A stretch of DNA of 64,000 bases from Entomomonas asaccharolytica (GCF_016653615.1 NZ_CP067393.1:2495673-2559672); one strand, 5' to 3'. Counted from the first letter of the stretch, positions 19,331 through 27,799 are shown. Notes: generated by a model from the letters alone, not told the origin. Program-made: numbers and translations.

Positions 19331-19463
19331 ATAAGCGTCTCCTATTAATTTCTTAGAGATCACCATCTATACTGTCAATTATAAGCTATAGGTATTATCA
19401 TATTTATTAAGTTTCAGGCTATCAAACCTGACCATATGATCTAGTATTATAATTATAGATTAA

Positions 19464-19754
19464 TTAAATTTCACCCCACAAACTCAATTGTTGAAAATAG
19501 TAACAAGGGGCATTTCTTTTGTATTTATGTCTCTTCTTTTTTTGTTTAATTAATTTAAACTTGAATAATTGGTATTGTTTTGGCAATAGATCATCTTCAT
19601 TTAGATTGAGTGCCTTACACCAACCAGAGCCACGCTGAACACGCTTTTTAACGGTTTCCCAAGATACCCCTTTTCTATCTGCCCATTCAATAGCTGGTTT
19701 TACAATGCCATTGTATTCAACAGGCTCATATTTTGAACACCAAAAAGCTGCCAT
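19464..19754 (-). CDS. Small basic phage protein
   Basis: 96 residues, strongly basic at the C-terminus (KLIKQKKKRHKYKRN). The N-terminal part (IEWADRKGVSWETVKKRV) looks like a helix-turn-helix that would bind DNA. It is the last gene of the recombination/replication operon and starts 10 bp after the Ref-like gene ends. In lambdoid phages this place is taken by nin-region or late-regulator (Q-like) genes, so a late regulator is possible, but nothing in the sequence proves it. Confidence 0.5.
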   Translation of the reverse strand: MAAFWCSKYEPVEYNGIVKPAIEWADRKGVSWETVKKRVQRGSGWCKALNLNEDDLLPKQYQLFKFKLIKQKKKRHKYKRNAPCYYFQQLSLWGEI

Positions 19755-19763
19755 TAACTACAC

Positions 19764-20165
19764 CTACTTGCATGTTTTTTGATCTTTAAGAGAAATTAAA
19801 ATATCAGTTGAAAACTTCCCTTTTATACTGTCTAAAAGAGTTAATATATTTTCAGGAATATCAACACCTCTCTTTTTTAATAGTGTTATACAATCCACTA
19901 TTAGCTGATATTGATTCCCGTATTTTTGTTCAAACTGTTTTTTATAGGGATGGATGGCGATTGTTGTACCATTATCTTGATGATGACCAGCACAAAGCGG
20001 TAAAACTAGCCAGTGAGCATTTTTCTTAGTACGCCCTTCAATATGGTGAATAGAGCAATAATTATTAAATCTACCTTCTTTAATACAGGCAATACAGCCA
20101 ACAAATTGAGCAAGATTGTCCCAATAGCGTTTTTGGCTATCTGTTACTGAGCGTCCTTGTATCAT
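19764..20165 (-). CDS. Ref-like HNH nuclease (recombination enhancement)
   Basis: 133 residues. Cysteines at CIACIKEG, then HHIEGRTKKNAHWLVLPLC and GHHQDN, match the HNH core of the P1 Ref / RecA-dependent nuclease family, followed by a helical FEQKYGNQYQL segment. Ref makes RecA-directed double-strand cuts and boosts recombination. The start overlaps the NinB stop by four bases (ATGA-type junction). Its place beside NinB and the replication genes fits a phage recombination cluster. Confidence 0.75.
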   Translation of the reverse strand: MIQGRSVTDSQKRYWDNLAQFVGCIACIKEGRFNNYCSIHHIEGRTKKNAHWLVLPLCAGHHQDNGTTIAIHPYKKQFEQKYGNQYQLIVDCITLLKKRGVDIPENILTLLDSIKGKFSTDILISLKDQKTCK

Positions 20166-20620
20166 ATATTTCTTTTTCCATAGATAGCGTTCATTAAGTC
20201 TTGTGGATGAGGAAGTAATAAACCAAAACTAGCACAGTAAGCATCTAGCATTTCTAAATATTCGGTCATTTTTTTGGTATTAAATTTACTGGTTCTAGTA
20301 CGTTCTTGAATAGATACAGTTTCTCCATTAGGTAGAGTTATTTCTTTATTAACTGTAGGGCATAACCTTTCGACCATTGTTTCATGCCAATCAAAGGCTG
20401 AAGCGGTAATACCTGAATGATCAAACATAAATTGTTGTATTTCATTATTCCAAAGCCACAAAAGTCTATTCTGTGCAGCTGTTCTGCTATTTTTCTGATC
20501 TTCAATTATTATTTTCTTAGGTATGGTTAAATCCAATGCAGTAAAAAAATTAATAAAACTATTTTTATCAAATTCATTTTTTATGGTGAGTTCTTTTTTC
20601 TCCATTGCTTTACAATTCAT
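20162..20620 (-). CDS. ninB: NinB-like recombination protein
   Basis: 152 residues from the ATG at 20620 (GGAG at a normal distance). The longer open frame to 20710 would overlap the helicase gene and is not preferred. The signature RTAAQNRLLWLWNNEI followed by a DWHETMVERLC segment matches the NinB family, a single-stranded-DNA-binding recombination mediator in lambda's nin region. It follows dnaB by four bases and overlaps the Ref-like gene. Confidence 0.75.
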   Translation of the reverse strand: MNCKAMEKKELTIKNEFDKNSFINFFTALDLTIPKKIIIEDQKNSRTAAQNRLLWLWNNEIQQFMFDHSGITASAFDWHETMVERLCPTVNKEITLPNGETVSIQERTRTSKFNTKKMTEYLEMLDAYCASFGLLLPHPQDLMNAIYGKRNI

Positions 20621-20624
20621 CGTT

Positions 20625-22004
20625 TTATCTCCTTCCCCTATATCTATTAGAAAAGCTATTATCATTGGTATCTTCTGGGTCTGGCTGCCAACCTTTAGCC
20701 AGTAGATCAAAGCGACTCATGGCTCCATTAAATGCCATAAATACGGTGGTAACTTCACCATCTCGATATTTGCCTAAAATTGCTTCTGCAATTCCCTTGT
20801 AACGGCTATTTTCTTTGTTATACACTTCGTCTCGGTAGAGAAAGATGATGACATCAGCATCTTGCTCAATTGCACCTGACTCTCTTAGATCACTTAATAT
20901 AGGTCGTTTATTGGCTCTTTGTTCTAATTGCCTATTTAGTTGTGAAAGTAAAACCACAGGAATATTGAGTTCACGGGCTAATAGTTTACATTGGCGTGAC
21001 ATTTCACTGACTTCTGTTACTCGATTTTCATTTTTCCCTGTTCCCTGCATCAGTTGTAAATAGTCAACCACTAATAAATCTAGGCCATGTTTTACTTTAT
21101 GCCTACGGGCAATTGAGCGTAATTGCATAATATTGATACTTGGCCTATCTGCCATATATAATTTCGAGTTTGCAATTAGGTTACTGGCTGAAGCCAGTTG
21201 TGAAGCGTAGTTACAAGCAGCCTGACCAGTTTTTAGCTCAGTTAATGGAATACTACCAACAGAGGCTAATGCCCTATCCATTAACTTGCCATTAGTCATT
21301 TCAAGACTAACAATAAGCGTAGATTTATTAGCATGGATTGCATTATGGGTAGCTATGTTCATGGCTAAAACTGTTTTACCCATAGATGGCCTTGCAGCAA
21401 TCACTATTAGCTCTCCAGCTTTTAATCCCATTAGCTTATCATCTAGGTCACTTAGTCCTGTTGATAAACCATCAATTTGCCCACCTAAATCAAAACGTCT
21501 TTGTAGTTCTTCCACATGATTTACTAATACATCACTGGCATGAACTACATCATGTGAGGTAGTAGCTGAATCTAGTGATAATGCTTTGCTTTGAATAAGA
21601 CTAATCTTATCTGGTAGGTCTTGTTTAGATAGTGCTATCTCTCTTGCTACCAGTCCTAATTTTTCTATTTCTCGGCAGACTGAGCGTTCTCTGACAATAT
21701 CAGCATATAATTTAGCATTGACTACGCTGGGTGTGTTTTTAGCAATTTCAACTAAATAAATTAATGGATTAGTTACTTCACCATTAGAGAATCTAAGTAA
21801 CTCTATAGTTTCTGCAACACTGATTACATCAATTTGAATATTTTTTTTATAAAGGTTTAATATAGCTCGGTAGATTTCACTATGTTCGGTGTAGTAAAAA
21901 TCTTCTGCCACTAGATCAGTTGAAATAATATCAATGAGTTCAGGTCGTAACAGTAATGCCCCTATAACGCTTTGTTCTGCTTCTTGGCTAAATAGTTCAG
22001 ACAT
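20625..22004 (-). CDS. dnaB: Replicative DNA helicase DnaB-type
   Basis: 459 residues from the ATG at 22004 (GAGG seven bases upstream), overlapping the initiator gene by eight bases. The N-terminal domain (SQEAEQSVIGALLLRP) and the RecA-like C-terminal domain are both complete: Walker A ARPSMGKTVLA, Walker B LLVVDYLQLMQG, the VVLLSQLNRQLE segment and the C-terminal ADVIIFLYRDE. It would unwind the phage replication fork as a hexamer, so the phage replicates with its own helicase. Upstream gene 21997-22848 is the likely initiator/loader. Confidence 0.93.
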   Translation of the reverse strand: MSELFSQEAEQSVIGALLLRPELIDIISTDLVAEDFYYTEHSEIYRAILNLYKKNIQIDVISVAETIELLRFSNGEVTNPLIYLVEIAKNTPSVVNAKLYADIVRERSVCREIEKLGLVAREIALSKQDLPDKISLIQSKALSLDSATTSHDVVHASDVLVNHVEELQRRFDLGGQIDGLSTGLSDLDDKLMGLKAGELIVIAARPSMGKTVLAMNIATHNAIHANKSTLIVSLEMTNGKLMDRALASVGSIPLTELKTGQAACNYASQLASASNLIANSKLYMADRPSINIMQLRSIARRHKVKHGLDLLVVDYLQLMQGTGKNENRVTEVSEMSRQCKLLARELNIPVVLLSQLNRQLEQRANKRPILSDLRESGAIEQDADVIIFLYRDEVYNKENSRYKGIAEAILGKYRDGEVTTVFMAFNGAMSRFDLLAKGWQPDPEDTNDNSFSNRYRGRR

Positions 22005-22848
22005 ATTTACCCTCAATCACTTTCACAAAGTTACTAGAATTTATAAGCCATTCAAAATCAGCTCGAAAGGGTTTACTACCCTCTTTAGAAATAGAGAGCC
22101 CTAGTAAGAATTGAGATTTTCTAACAAATTTAAAATAATCCTCCCAAAATGCTAAACTTTGGTGGTTTTTATGTTCTCGCCAACGAGCATTTAGATAGCG
22201 TTTTCGCTTCTCAGTAAGAATGGCTACCCTTGGTAGTTCTGGCAGTATTTCTTCGTAGAGTTCTACAATTTTTTGATAAGGGCAATTTGGCGTATTTTGT
22301 TTTTTATTTTTAGGTTGAACAATATTAGGTATATTTTCTTCTGAACAATCATCATCAAGTTTGACGATTTTTTTATCGTCAACAAATATTGATTTATCAG
22401 TATTAAAAATATCTGTTGTATTCTCTGATGTATTCTCTGTATATAACGAACTTCCCAATGAGTTATTGCCGAAATTACCAATAGGATTTTCCCCAAATGC
22501 CGTTTGGGAATATGGCGAGTTTTCAATAGTGTTTTCTAAAAGTTCATTAACACGATCAAGATTTATCTTATAATAGATTCTATGTTCTAATCGTTTATTT
22601 GTCTCACTTAGTACACCTAATGCTATTAATTGTTTTCTAGCCGTTAGTTGTTCTTTATAGGTAAGCCCTGTTTCCTCTGTAATTTCTTCAGTAGTTTTAT
22701 AAATACCTAATTCTGAATGAGCTTTATCATGCCAATAAAAAAATTGGCAGAATAAAACTGTAGCTGTCACACTTTTAAATTGCTTTACTAAATTAGGATA
22801 ATAAGCAACAGGCCGACCAAGCTGCCTTAATACATCAGTTGCTTTCAT
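21997..22848 (-). CDS. Phage replication initiator-like protein
   Basis: 283 residues. Residues ~1-115 form a winged-helix-type domain (VLFCQFFYWHDKAHSE, TTEEITEETGLTYKEQLTAR, LGVLSETNKRL) as in lambda O-like and DnaD-like phage initiators. A disordered Asn/Ser/Thr linker (~115-195) follows, then a C-terminal domain (LTEKRKRYLNARWREH) typical of primosomal phage replication proteins. Directly coupled to dnaB, it would bind the phage origin and load DnaB. I did not find clear iterons inside the gene. Confidence 0.7.
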   Translation of the reverse strand: MKATDVLRQLGRPVAYYPNLVKQFKSVTATVLFCQFFYWHDKAHSELGIYKTTEEITEETGLTYKEQLTARKQLIALGVLSETNKRLEHRIYYKINLDRVNELLENTIENSPYSQTAFGENPIGNFGNNSLGSSLYTENTSENTTDIFNTDKSIFVDDKKIVKLDDDCSEENIPNIVQPKNKKQNTPNCPYQKIVELYEEILPELPRVAILTEKRKRYLNARWREHKNHQSLAFWEDYFKFVRKSQFLLGLSISKEGSKPFRADFEWLINSSNFVKVIEGKYV

Positions 22849-22899
22849 TTACTGCCCCATAATCAAAATGATATGAATCTGCTCTAAATCTTGTCTTTT

Positions 22900-23112
22900 T
22901 TATGCTATTTCTTCAGGAGGAAACACATCATCAAAACAACAATCAATGCCTAACTTATTTAGTGTAGAGATTATTTTTCTAGCATCGGGAATACTGGGTA
23001 TCCTTTTTCGTTTTTCATAATGACTGATAGTTGACTGGCAAAAACCTGCTTTATGTCCAAACGCTTTTTGGGAAAGCTTTAAACGTTTTCTATATTTTGT
23101 AAGGGGTGACAT
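22900..23112 (-). CDS. Cro-like XRE repressor
   Basis: 70 residues from the ATG at 23112 (AGGA six bases upstream). One XRE helix-turn-helix fills most of the protein: YRKRLKLSQKAFGHKAGF, then CQSTISHYEKRKRIPS. It is the first gene of the leftward replication operon and is divergent from the cI-type repressor, the classic position of cro or a cII-like regulator. Confidence 0.8.
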   Translation of the reverse strand: MSPLTKYRKRLKLSQKAFGHKAGFCQSTISHYEKRKRIPSIPDARKIISTLNKLGIDCCFDDVFPPEEIA

Positions 23113-23148
23113 TCCAATTCCTTTCAATAAAAAATATTACATATCGAA

Positions 23149-23316
23149 ATGATTTTTAACGATTATCTTGTGCCTATTGCAAAAACAAATACACGTTGTA
23201 ATACTATTAAAAAGAATGACTGGAAAATACTTGCTAGAGCAAAAATCAATAAGCTAGGAATTTTTCAATATAATCTAGCTGAAAAAAAAATTACTCTTGA
23301 TAAAAATCACACATAG
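23149..23316 (+). CDS. Possible small ORF in the cro/cI intergenic region
   Basis: 55 codons on the plus strand, Lys/Asn-rich, with no visible Shine-Dalgarno sequence before the ATG. It could be a remnant of an earlier gene or a chance frame in the operator region. No family recognised. Confidence 0.2.
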   Translation: MIFNDYLVPIAKTNTRCNTIKKNDWKILARAKINKLGIFQYNLAEKKITLDKNHT

Positions 23317-23403
23317 ATATAACCCTAATTATACAATCAATATCATCAACTACATTTTTAAGTTAATTGTATAGATGCATCATAATCATTAATGTACTTT
23401 CAC

Positions 23404-23421
23404 TACATATAAATAAATGTA
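23404..23421. promoter_or_regulatory. Candidate cI operator (near palindrome)
   Basis: TACAT and ATGTA arms separated by eight bases, followed by further ATGTA-type half sites, directly upstream of the cI-like start at 23433. The half-site matches the perfect palindrome at 24291-24307. Confidence 0.45.
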
Positions 23422-23432
23422 ATAATGTATAA

Positions 23433-24125
23433 ATGAAGAAATCGGAACTCATAAGAGAACAATTCTCAAAAAGATTAAAACAAGCCCTTGCTCAAAATGG
23501 TAAAGATGGTTGGGGTAGTGGTACTTTTTTAAAAAATATTACTGGAGTCACCCAAAAAGCTGCTAATAACTGGTTGAATGGTGAATCTATACCTAATAAA
23601 GAAAAAATAACTCTTATATCAAAAGCATTAGGTATCTCAAGTGCATGGTTAGAATATGGAGAAGATGAAACTAGCCATTTTTCTACTAGTCTTTCAGGTT
23701 TTAAAAATATAAAGTCTGAAATGATTGAAGTATTCTATTATCCAGTTATAGAATGGAATGATATAGAAAATTTTTTAGATGGGCATTTATCTCAAAGTAA
23801 ATTAAAAAAAACTGTATCTACAAAAAAGATAGAACAAGGTTTCTGGCTCGAAGTTAAAGATGATCTTATGAGTAATCCCAGTCTACCATCCTTTCCAAAA
23901 GGTTCATTAATTCTTGTCGATAAAAATTATAATCAATTAGAAAATGGAAAATTTTTATTAATTCAACTATTAAATGGTGATAAAATTTTTAGACAAATTG
24001 TAAAAAACTCAAATAACACTTATTTAAAGACATTAAATGAAAAATATTTACCTGTTTTAATTAAGGATGATGATGGTAAAGTTTTAGGAAAAATCACTGA
24101 TTTATATATACAAATATTAGATTAA
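23433..24125 (+). CDS. cI-like repressor with degenerate S24 peptidase domain
   Basis: 230 residues. The N-terminal ~75 form an HTH domain (TGVTQKAANNWLNGES). The C-terminal half has the LexA/S24 layout: FWLEVKDDLMSNPS, FPKGSLILVD, GDKIFRQIVK, YLKTLNEKYLPVLI. In functional S24 repressors the first motif reads GDSM, with a nucleophilic Ser, and the third reads TFKQ, with a Lys general base. Here Leu145 and Arg187 take those places. The protein should still dimerise but is not expected to cleave itself. It maintains lysogeny and probably represses both early operons. Confidence 0.85.
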   Translation: MKKSELIREQFSKRLKQALAQNGKDGWGSGTFLKNITGVTQKAANNWLNGESIPNKEKITLISKALGISSAWLEYGEDETSHFSTSLSGFKNIKSEMIEVFYYPVIEWNDIENFLDGHLSQSKLKKTVSTKKIEQGFWLEVKDDLMSNPSLPSFPKGSLILVDKNYNQLENGKFLLIQLLNGDKIFRQIVKNSNNTYLKTLNEKYLPVLIKDDDGKVLGKITDLYIQILD

Positions 24126-24290
24126 TAATATACCTTTATAAATAAACTCATTGAGACTCATCGTCTTTGCTTATTGGTAATGTGATATCACTCTTTTTCT
24201 CAACTACACTCAAATATATTGTTCTTCGCTAGTGAACCCATAAATTAAAAAACAATAATTTATTATTTAATTCATATAGATATAAATAAA

Positions 24291-24307
24291 ATGTATTAAT
24301 AATACAT
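24291..24307. promoter_or_regulatory. Perfect 17-bp palindrome upstream of the rightward early operon
   Basis: ATGTATTA-A-TAATACAT, about 90 bp before the gene at 24394. Additional ATGTA half-sites follow before the gene. It is a likely cI or Cro operator controlling the exonuclease/integrase-side operon. Confidence 0.6.
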
Positions 24308-24393
24308 AATAATATGTAGTTTTTCTTTACAAATATGTATTTTAACTTCATAATCATTTCAACAAATGAAATAATCTATTGAGGATTCCTAAA

Positions 24394-24657
24394 ATGCTCA
24401 GTCAAGTTCAAGAATTATTAGAAAACAGAACATGTAATAACTTAATTATTCCTACTAATTATGCATTAGATGCTGCTGCGGAAGCTATCAACGGTTTAGT
24501 TGGAAATAACCTTACTGCTGATATTGATCTTTATGCAGCAATTGAACGTAAAGACTGGAATGAAGTTAGTCGCATTTATCAAACAGTTTTTAGACCACAC
24601 CTTAAAAAATTTGCAGAAGAAACAATTTTAAAAGTACTTGGTAAACAAGCTGCTTAG
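24394..24657 (+). CDS. Small early phage protein
   Basis: 87 residues from the ATG at 24394 (GAG-type ribosome site; the longer frame to 24379 lacks one). All-helical look with an ALDAAAEAINGLVG segment and a KDWNEVSRIYQTVF segment. It is the first gene of the rightward early operon, nine bases before 24667. No family recognised; a recombination or host-takeover helper is possible. Confidence 0.6.
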   Translation: MLSQVQELLENRTCNNLIIPTNYALDAAAEAINGLVGNNLTADIDLYAAIERKDWNEVSRIYQTVFRPHLKKFAEETILKVLGKQAA

Positions 24658-24666
24658 GAGAACATC

Positions 24667-24897
24667 ATGTTTGATTTAGTTAAAGCTGCTGAAATTTCTG
24701 TATTACAAGCAAAGGTAGTACAACAAGAACCGAGGTTACAACCCTATTTTGAATATGGTTTTGGCTCTGTATCTGCATCCATTAAAAACTCAAAAGGTCA
24801 TGTGTTAATGAACCTTTATGTTTCTGAAGATACAGAAAATGCTCAAAGGGAAATAGATCACTATCACCAAAAATTATTACTTATGTTAATGCCATGA
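24667..24897 (+). CDS. Small early phage protein
   Basis: 76 residues, alpha/beta (YFEYGFGSVSASIKNSKGHV), with GGAG eight bases upstream. Second gene of the early operon. No family recognised. Confidence 0.55.
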   Translation: MFDLVKAAEISVLQAKVVQQEPRLQPYFEYGFGSVSASIKNSKGHVLMNLYVSEDTENAQREIDHYHQKLLLMLMP

Positions 24898-24946
24898 TTT
24901 TATTTCTAAAAAGTCAGGTTAAAAAATTGTAGTTTTTTTACTATCC

Positions 24947-24999
24947 GCTTAATACAGAAGGTTTGTAAGCCTCTCCCATTAGCAACAGTGGTATTAAGC
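24947..24999 (+). other. Intergenic inverted repeat in the early operon
   Basis: A nine-base perfect inverted repeat (24947-24955 and 24991-24999) with a 35-base loop lies in the 130-bp gap before the recombination pair. It could be an attenuator or mRNA-stability element. There is no T-run after it. Confidence 0.35.
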
Positions 25000-25027
25000 A
25001 AAATGAATACTAGCAGAGGTATTGAGA

Positions 25028-25552
25028 ATGTCATCGAACAATCAACCAAGTAAAACACATTTTAGAAAGGCTTTTAAGTCACCGTACTTAAGCAGTGCCG
25101 ATATAGTTGAACCCATTGTACTCACGATCAAGTATGTGAAACTGGAATTAGACAAGACCAAGAAAACAAAAGAAGCGTTTAATACGGCTTATTTTGTAGA
25201 AAAAGAAATTAGAGTAGGTGAACCATTAAAGCCTATGATTTTAAATGTCTCTAACAGTAAGGTTATGAGACAACTTACTGGCTCTTCATTTTTAGAGGAC
25301 TGGCAGGATGTAAAAGTTACTATCTATGTTGATACTAATGTTAAATTTGGTCGTGATACAGTAGAAGGCTTAAGAATTTCACCCTTTAGCTCTGAAAAGG
25401 TTAAGTTATTACCTGAACATACAATCCAATGGGAAAATGCTAAAAAATCCTATAAGAAAAATGGCAATTTAGACAAAGTACTTGCTAAAGTAAGTATGTC
25501 TCAGGAACATCAAGCTCAATTAATTGAGGAGTGTAGCTATGAAATGGCATAA
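25028..25552 (+). CDS. Putative recombination partner (ssDNA-binding/annealing candidate)
   Basis: 174 residues from the ATG at 25028. The N-terminus HFRKAFKSPYLSSADI leads into a beta-rich region (IVLTIKYVKLEL; GEPLKPMILNVSNSKVM) and a C-terminal helix. It overlaps the YqaJ exonuclease gene by 14 bases. Phage exonucleases of this type usually work with an annealing or ssDNA-binding protein encoded next door, so I infer that role. I do not see a clear RecT, Erf or Rad52 signature. Confidence 0.55.
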   Translation: MSSNNQPSKTHFRKAFKSPYLSSADIVEPIVLTIKYVKLELDKTKKTKEAFNTAYFVEKEIRVGEPLKPMILNVSNSKVMRQLTGSSFLEDWQDVKVTIYVDTNVKFGRDTVEGLRISPFSSEKVKLLPEHTIQWENAKKSYKKNGNLDKVLAKVSMSQEHQAQLIEECSYEMA

Positions 25553-26162
25553 CATTCAGCAAAATAGTGAAGCTTGGGAGCAGGTCAGACTAGGCAAAGT
25601 TACTGCTTCTAACTTTGGCCATATCATGGCTAATGATGGTGGTGCATTTGGTGATACAGCAAAGAAATATGCTTTACAAGTAGCTTTAGAGCTAGCTACA
25701 GGCCAAAAAGCAGAGCATAGCTTTAGTAATAGACACATGGAAAGAGGCCATGAACAAGAACCAGTAGCAAGGATGCTTTACGAAAACACCTATTTTGTTG
25801 ATGTGACTAATGGTGGCTTTTTCGATCATAGCAATTATGGTGACTCTCCTGATGGACTAGTTGATGATGATGGTGTAATCGAAATTAAAAGTGTTATTGC
25901 TGCAACTCATTATGCCACTCTTAAAAGAAAATCCTTTGACCCTACCTATAGATGGCAATTGATAGGCCACTTAGATTGTACTAATCGTGACTGGGTAGAC
26001 TTTATAAGCTACTGCTCAGATTTCCCCGAAGATTCAAGGTTATTTGTTTATCGACTTAATAGAAGTGATTATTTAGAAGATATAGAAAGATTGAGAGAAA
26101 GACGATCACAGTTTATTAAGTTAGTACAAGATGTTTTACACAATATTCGGAGTAACTACTAG
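25539..26162 (+). CDS. YqaJ-type (lambda-like) 5'-3' exonuclease
   Basis: 207 residues from the ATG at 25539 (GAGG upstream). The YqaJ fold motifs are all present: SEAWEQVRLGKVTASNFG at the N-terminus, MERGHEQEPVARMLY, the catalytic SPDGLVDDDGVIEIKS (D ... ExK), and WQLIGHLDCT. It would resect double-strand ends to make 3' tails for phage recombination and circularisation. Partnered with the gene at 25028. Confidence 0.88.
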   Translation: MKWHNIQQNSEAWEQVRLGKVTASNFGHIMANDGGAFGDTAKKYALQVALELATGQKAEHSFSNRHMERGHEQEPVARMLYENTYFVDVTNGGFFDHSNYGDSPDGLVDDDGVIEIKSVIAATHYATLKRKSFDPTYRWQLIGHLDCTNRDWVDFISYCSDFPEDSRLFVYRLNRSDYLEDIERLRERRSQFIKLVQDVLHNIRSNY

Positions 26163-26210
26163 CACAATACCTCTTTAGTTGGAAATCGAATTACATATGA
26201 CCGATAAAAT

Positions 26211-26257
26211 TAATTATTGGTTTAGTTATAGAACTTTCTCTACTAAGCCAGTAATTA
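26211..26257 (+). other. Stem-loop upstream of the excisionase gene
   Basis: 15-base arms (26211-26225 and 26243-26257) with a 17-base loop. The two departures from perfect complementarity are both G-U pairs when read as plus-strand RNA. It ends 35 bp before the gene at 26293 and could modulate xis/int expression or act as an operator. Confidence 0.45.
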
Positions 26258-26292
26258 AAAAAGTAATTTAATTCTTAGTAAAGAGAGGCTAG

Positions 26293-26553
26293 ATGACTGA
26301 ATTAAAAGAGGAAAAAAGCAATAAATCAATATTTGTCAGCAAAGAACTTTTAGAAGAATTAACTGGATATAAAGCACCATATAAACAAATAGAGTGGCTT
26401 ACTCGCAAAAACTACCCTTTTGAAGTTAATGGTGCTAACCATCCAAAGCTTTTAATGGAAGTAATGTTCAGTAAGTTAGGTTCACCATCCACTAAAACGA
26501 TTGAAGATGAACCTAAACAAAAATGGAAACTAGATTTAAGTAAATTGACTTAA
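26293..26553 (+). CDS. Excisionase-like DUF4224 protein
   Basis: 86 residues. KELLEELTGYKAPYKQIEWL followed by YPFEVNGANHPKLLMEVMF matches the DUF4224 pattern (LTGY...QI.WL...P..VN..G.P), a small winged-helix-like protein usually found just before tyrosine integrases. It ends 16 bp before the integrase gene, so it probably acts as the directionality factor. Confidence 0.75.
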   Translation: MTELKEEKSNKSIFVSKELLEELTGYKAPYKQIEWLTRKNYPFEVNGANHPKLLMEVMFSKLGSPSTKTIEDEPKQKWKLDLSKLT

Positions 26554-26569
26554 GGCCATTGTATAGTAT

Positions 26570-27637
26570 ATGAGAAAGAAAAAACCTGAAAATAGGGACT
26601 TACCTCCTCATATGTTTAGACGAAACAGATTGCTTAAAAATGGCAAAATGTGGATTGGTTATTATTATGACTGTCGAAAAAATGGGAAACGGAAAGAAAT
26701 CCCTTTAGGTACTGATCTTGATAAAGCAAAAATAAAATGGGCTGAACTTGAAATGACAGAGGCTCCCAAAGATATTAAAACTTTAGGCTATGTATTTGAC
26801 AGATATGAAAATGAAATTATACCTAGTAAAGCACCTAAAACCCAAAGTGACAACAGGGATTCATTAAGACAACTAAGAAAAGTATTTGATGATGCACCAA
26901 TTGATGAAATAACCTCCCATCATATAGCGCAGTACCGTGACGCAAGGACCGCCAAAGTAAGAGCTAATAGAGAAATGTCTTTGCTTTCCCATATTTATAA
27001 TATAGCTAAAGAATGGGGGTATGTAACATATAATCCTGTTACTGGTGTACGTAAAAATAAAGAAAAACTAAGAGATTACTATGCCGATGATGAAGTATTT
27101 CTTGCAGTATATAAACATTCTCCTCAAGAACTAAAAGATGCGATGATGATTGCCTATTTTACTGGTCAGCGTCCAGCAGATGCTATAAAAATCAGGTTAT
27201 CACATATTACGGAAGATCATTTATTTATAGGACAAAATAAAACAACTCACAAATTAAGAATCAAGCTTAACAATGAAACTGGACGTACTGGTTTAGGATT
27301 ACTTATTGATGATATTTTGAAAAGAAAAAATGATAGTTCTCCCTACTTAATTACTATTAAAGACAGAGGCATGACCTACTCAATGCGAAGGTATAGATTC
27401 GAAAATGCCAGAAACACTGCTATCAACGAGGCTCTAGCGAATAATGATGAAGAGTTTGCAAAGCATATTAAAGAGTTTCAATTTAAAGATTTACGTCCCA
27501 AAGCAGCTAGTGATATGAATAATATTGAATTAGCCAGTAAGCTACTAGGCCATACAAAAGAGGAAATTACTAAGAAGATTTATATTAGGGTTGGTCAAGA
27601 AGTAGAGCCAGTAAATAGAGGCATTAGTAACAAATAA
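26570..27637 (+). CDS. int: Tyrosine integrase (prophage 1)
   Basis: 355 residues. N-terminal arm-binding part (WIGYYYDCRKNGKRKEIP), SAM-like core-binding part (~70-150), and a catalytic part with Arg in FTGQRPADAIKIR, a KDLRPKAASD box, LLGH and the nucleophile region KKIYIR. The usual His of the HxxR box is Lys here (KDLR), a known variation. It would recombine the phage site with the 3' end of a tRNA-Ser gene, whose fragment lies 100 bp downstream. It follows the excisionase. Confidence 0.92.
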   Translation: MRKKKPENRDLPPHMFRRNRLLKNGKMWIGYYYDCRKNGKRKEIPLGTDLDKAKIKWAELEMTEAPKDIKTLGYVFDRYENEIIPSKAPKTQSDNRDSLRQLRKVFDDAPIDEITSHHIAQYRDARTAKVRANREMSLLSHIYNIAKEWGYVTYNPVTGVRKNKEKLRDYYADDEVFLAVYKHSPQELKDAMMIAYFTGQRPADAIKIRLSHITEDHLFIGQNKTTHKLRIKLNNETGRTGLGLLIDDILKRKNDSSPYLITIKDRGMTYSMRRYRFENARNTAINEALANNDEEFAKHIKEFQFKDLRPKAASDMNNIELASKLLGHTKEEITKKIYIRVGQEVEPVNRGISNK

Positions 27638-27667
27638 TTGCGGAAACTCGTTAAATAATTGCGGAAA
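27632..27667 (+). repeat. Two 15-bp direct repeats, 21 bp apart
   Basis: AAATAATTGCGGAAA occurs at 27632-27646 and 27653-27667. The 21-bp period equals two DNA turns. Lying between int and the attachment core, these are candidate arm-type integrase or excisionase sites. Confidence 0.55.
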
Positions 27668-27706
27668 TGATTTGTTTTTTTCATACAGTCATTTAAAAAC
27701 AAAAAA

Positions 27707-27732
27707 GCCCTGTATCTATTGTGATACAGGGC
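27707..27732 (-). terminator. tRNA terminator at the attachment site
   Basis: Ten-base-pair perfect stem (27707-27716 with 27723-27732), six-base loop, then six T on the minus strand. It lies immediately after the 3' end of the tRNA-Ser fragment, as a natural tRNA terminator would. Confidence 0.85.
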
Positions 27733-27737
27733 ATATT

Positions 27738-27799
27738 TGGCGGAAGCGCAGAGATTCGAACTCTGGGAGGGCGTTAACCCTCGCCGGTTTTCAAGACCG
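27738..27799 (-). tRNA. tRNA-Ser(TGA) 3' fragment: attachment-site core
   Basis: 62 bases equal to the part of tRNA-Ser(TGA) from the anticodon stem (CGGTCTTGAAAACCGG), through the long variable arm and T arm, to the CCA end. Nothing resembling the acceptor 5' strand or D arm lies to its right, so it cannot make a tRNA. Fragments like this are left when an element integrates into a tRNA 3' end. Its orientation puts the missing 5' half to the right, beyond the window. Confidence 0.9.

Noticed and set aside
27738-27799. Functional tRNA-Ser
   Set aside because: The acceptor 5' strand and D arm are missing, so only the 3' part remains.
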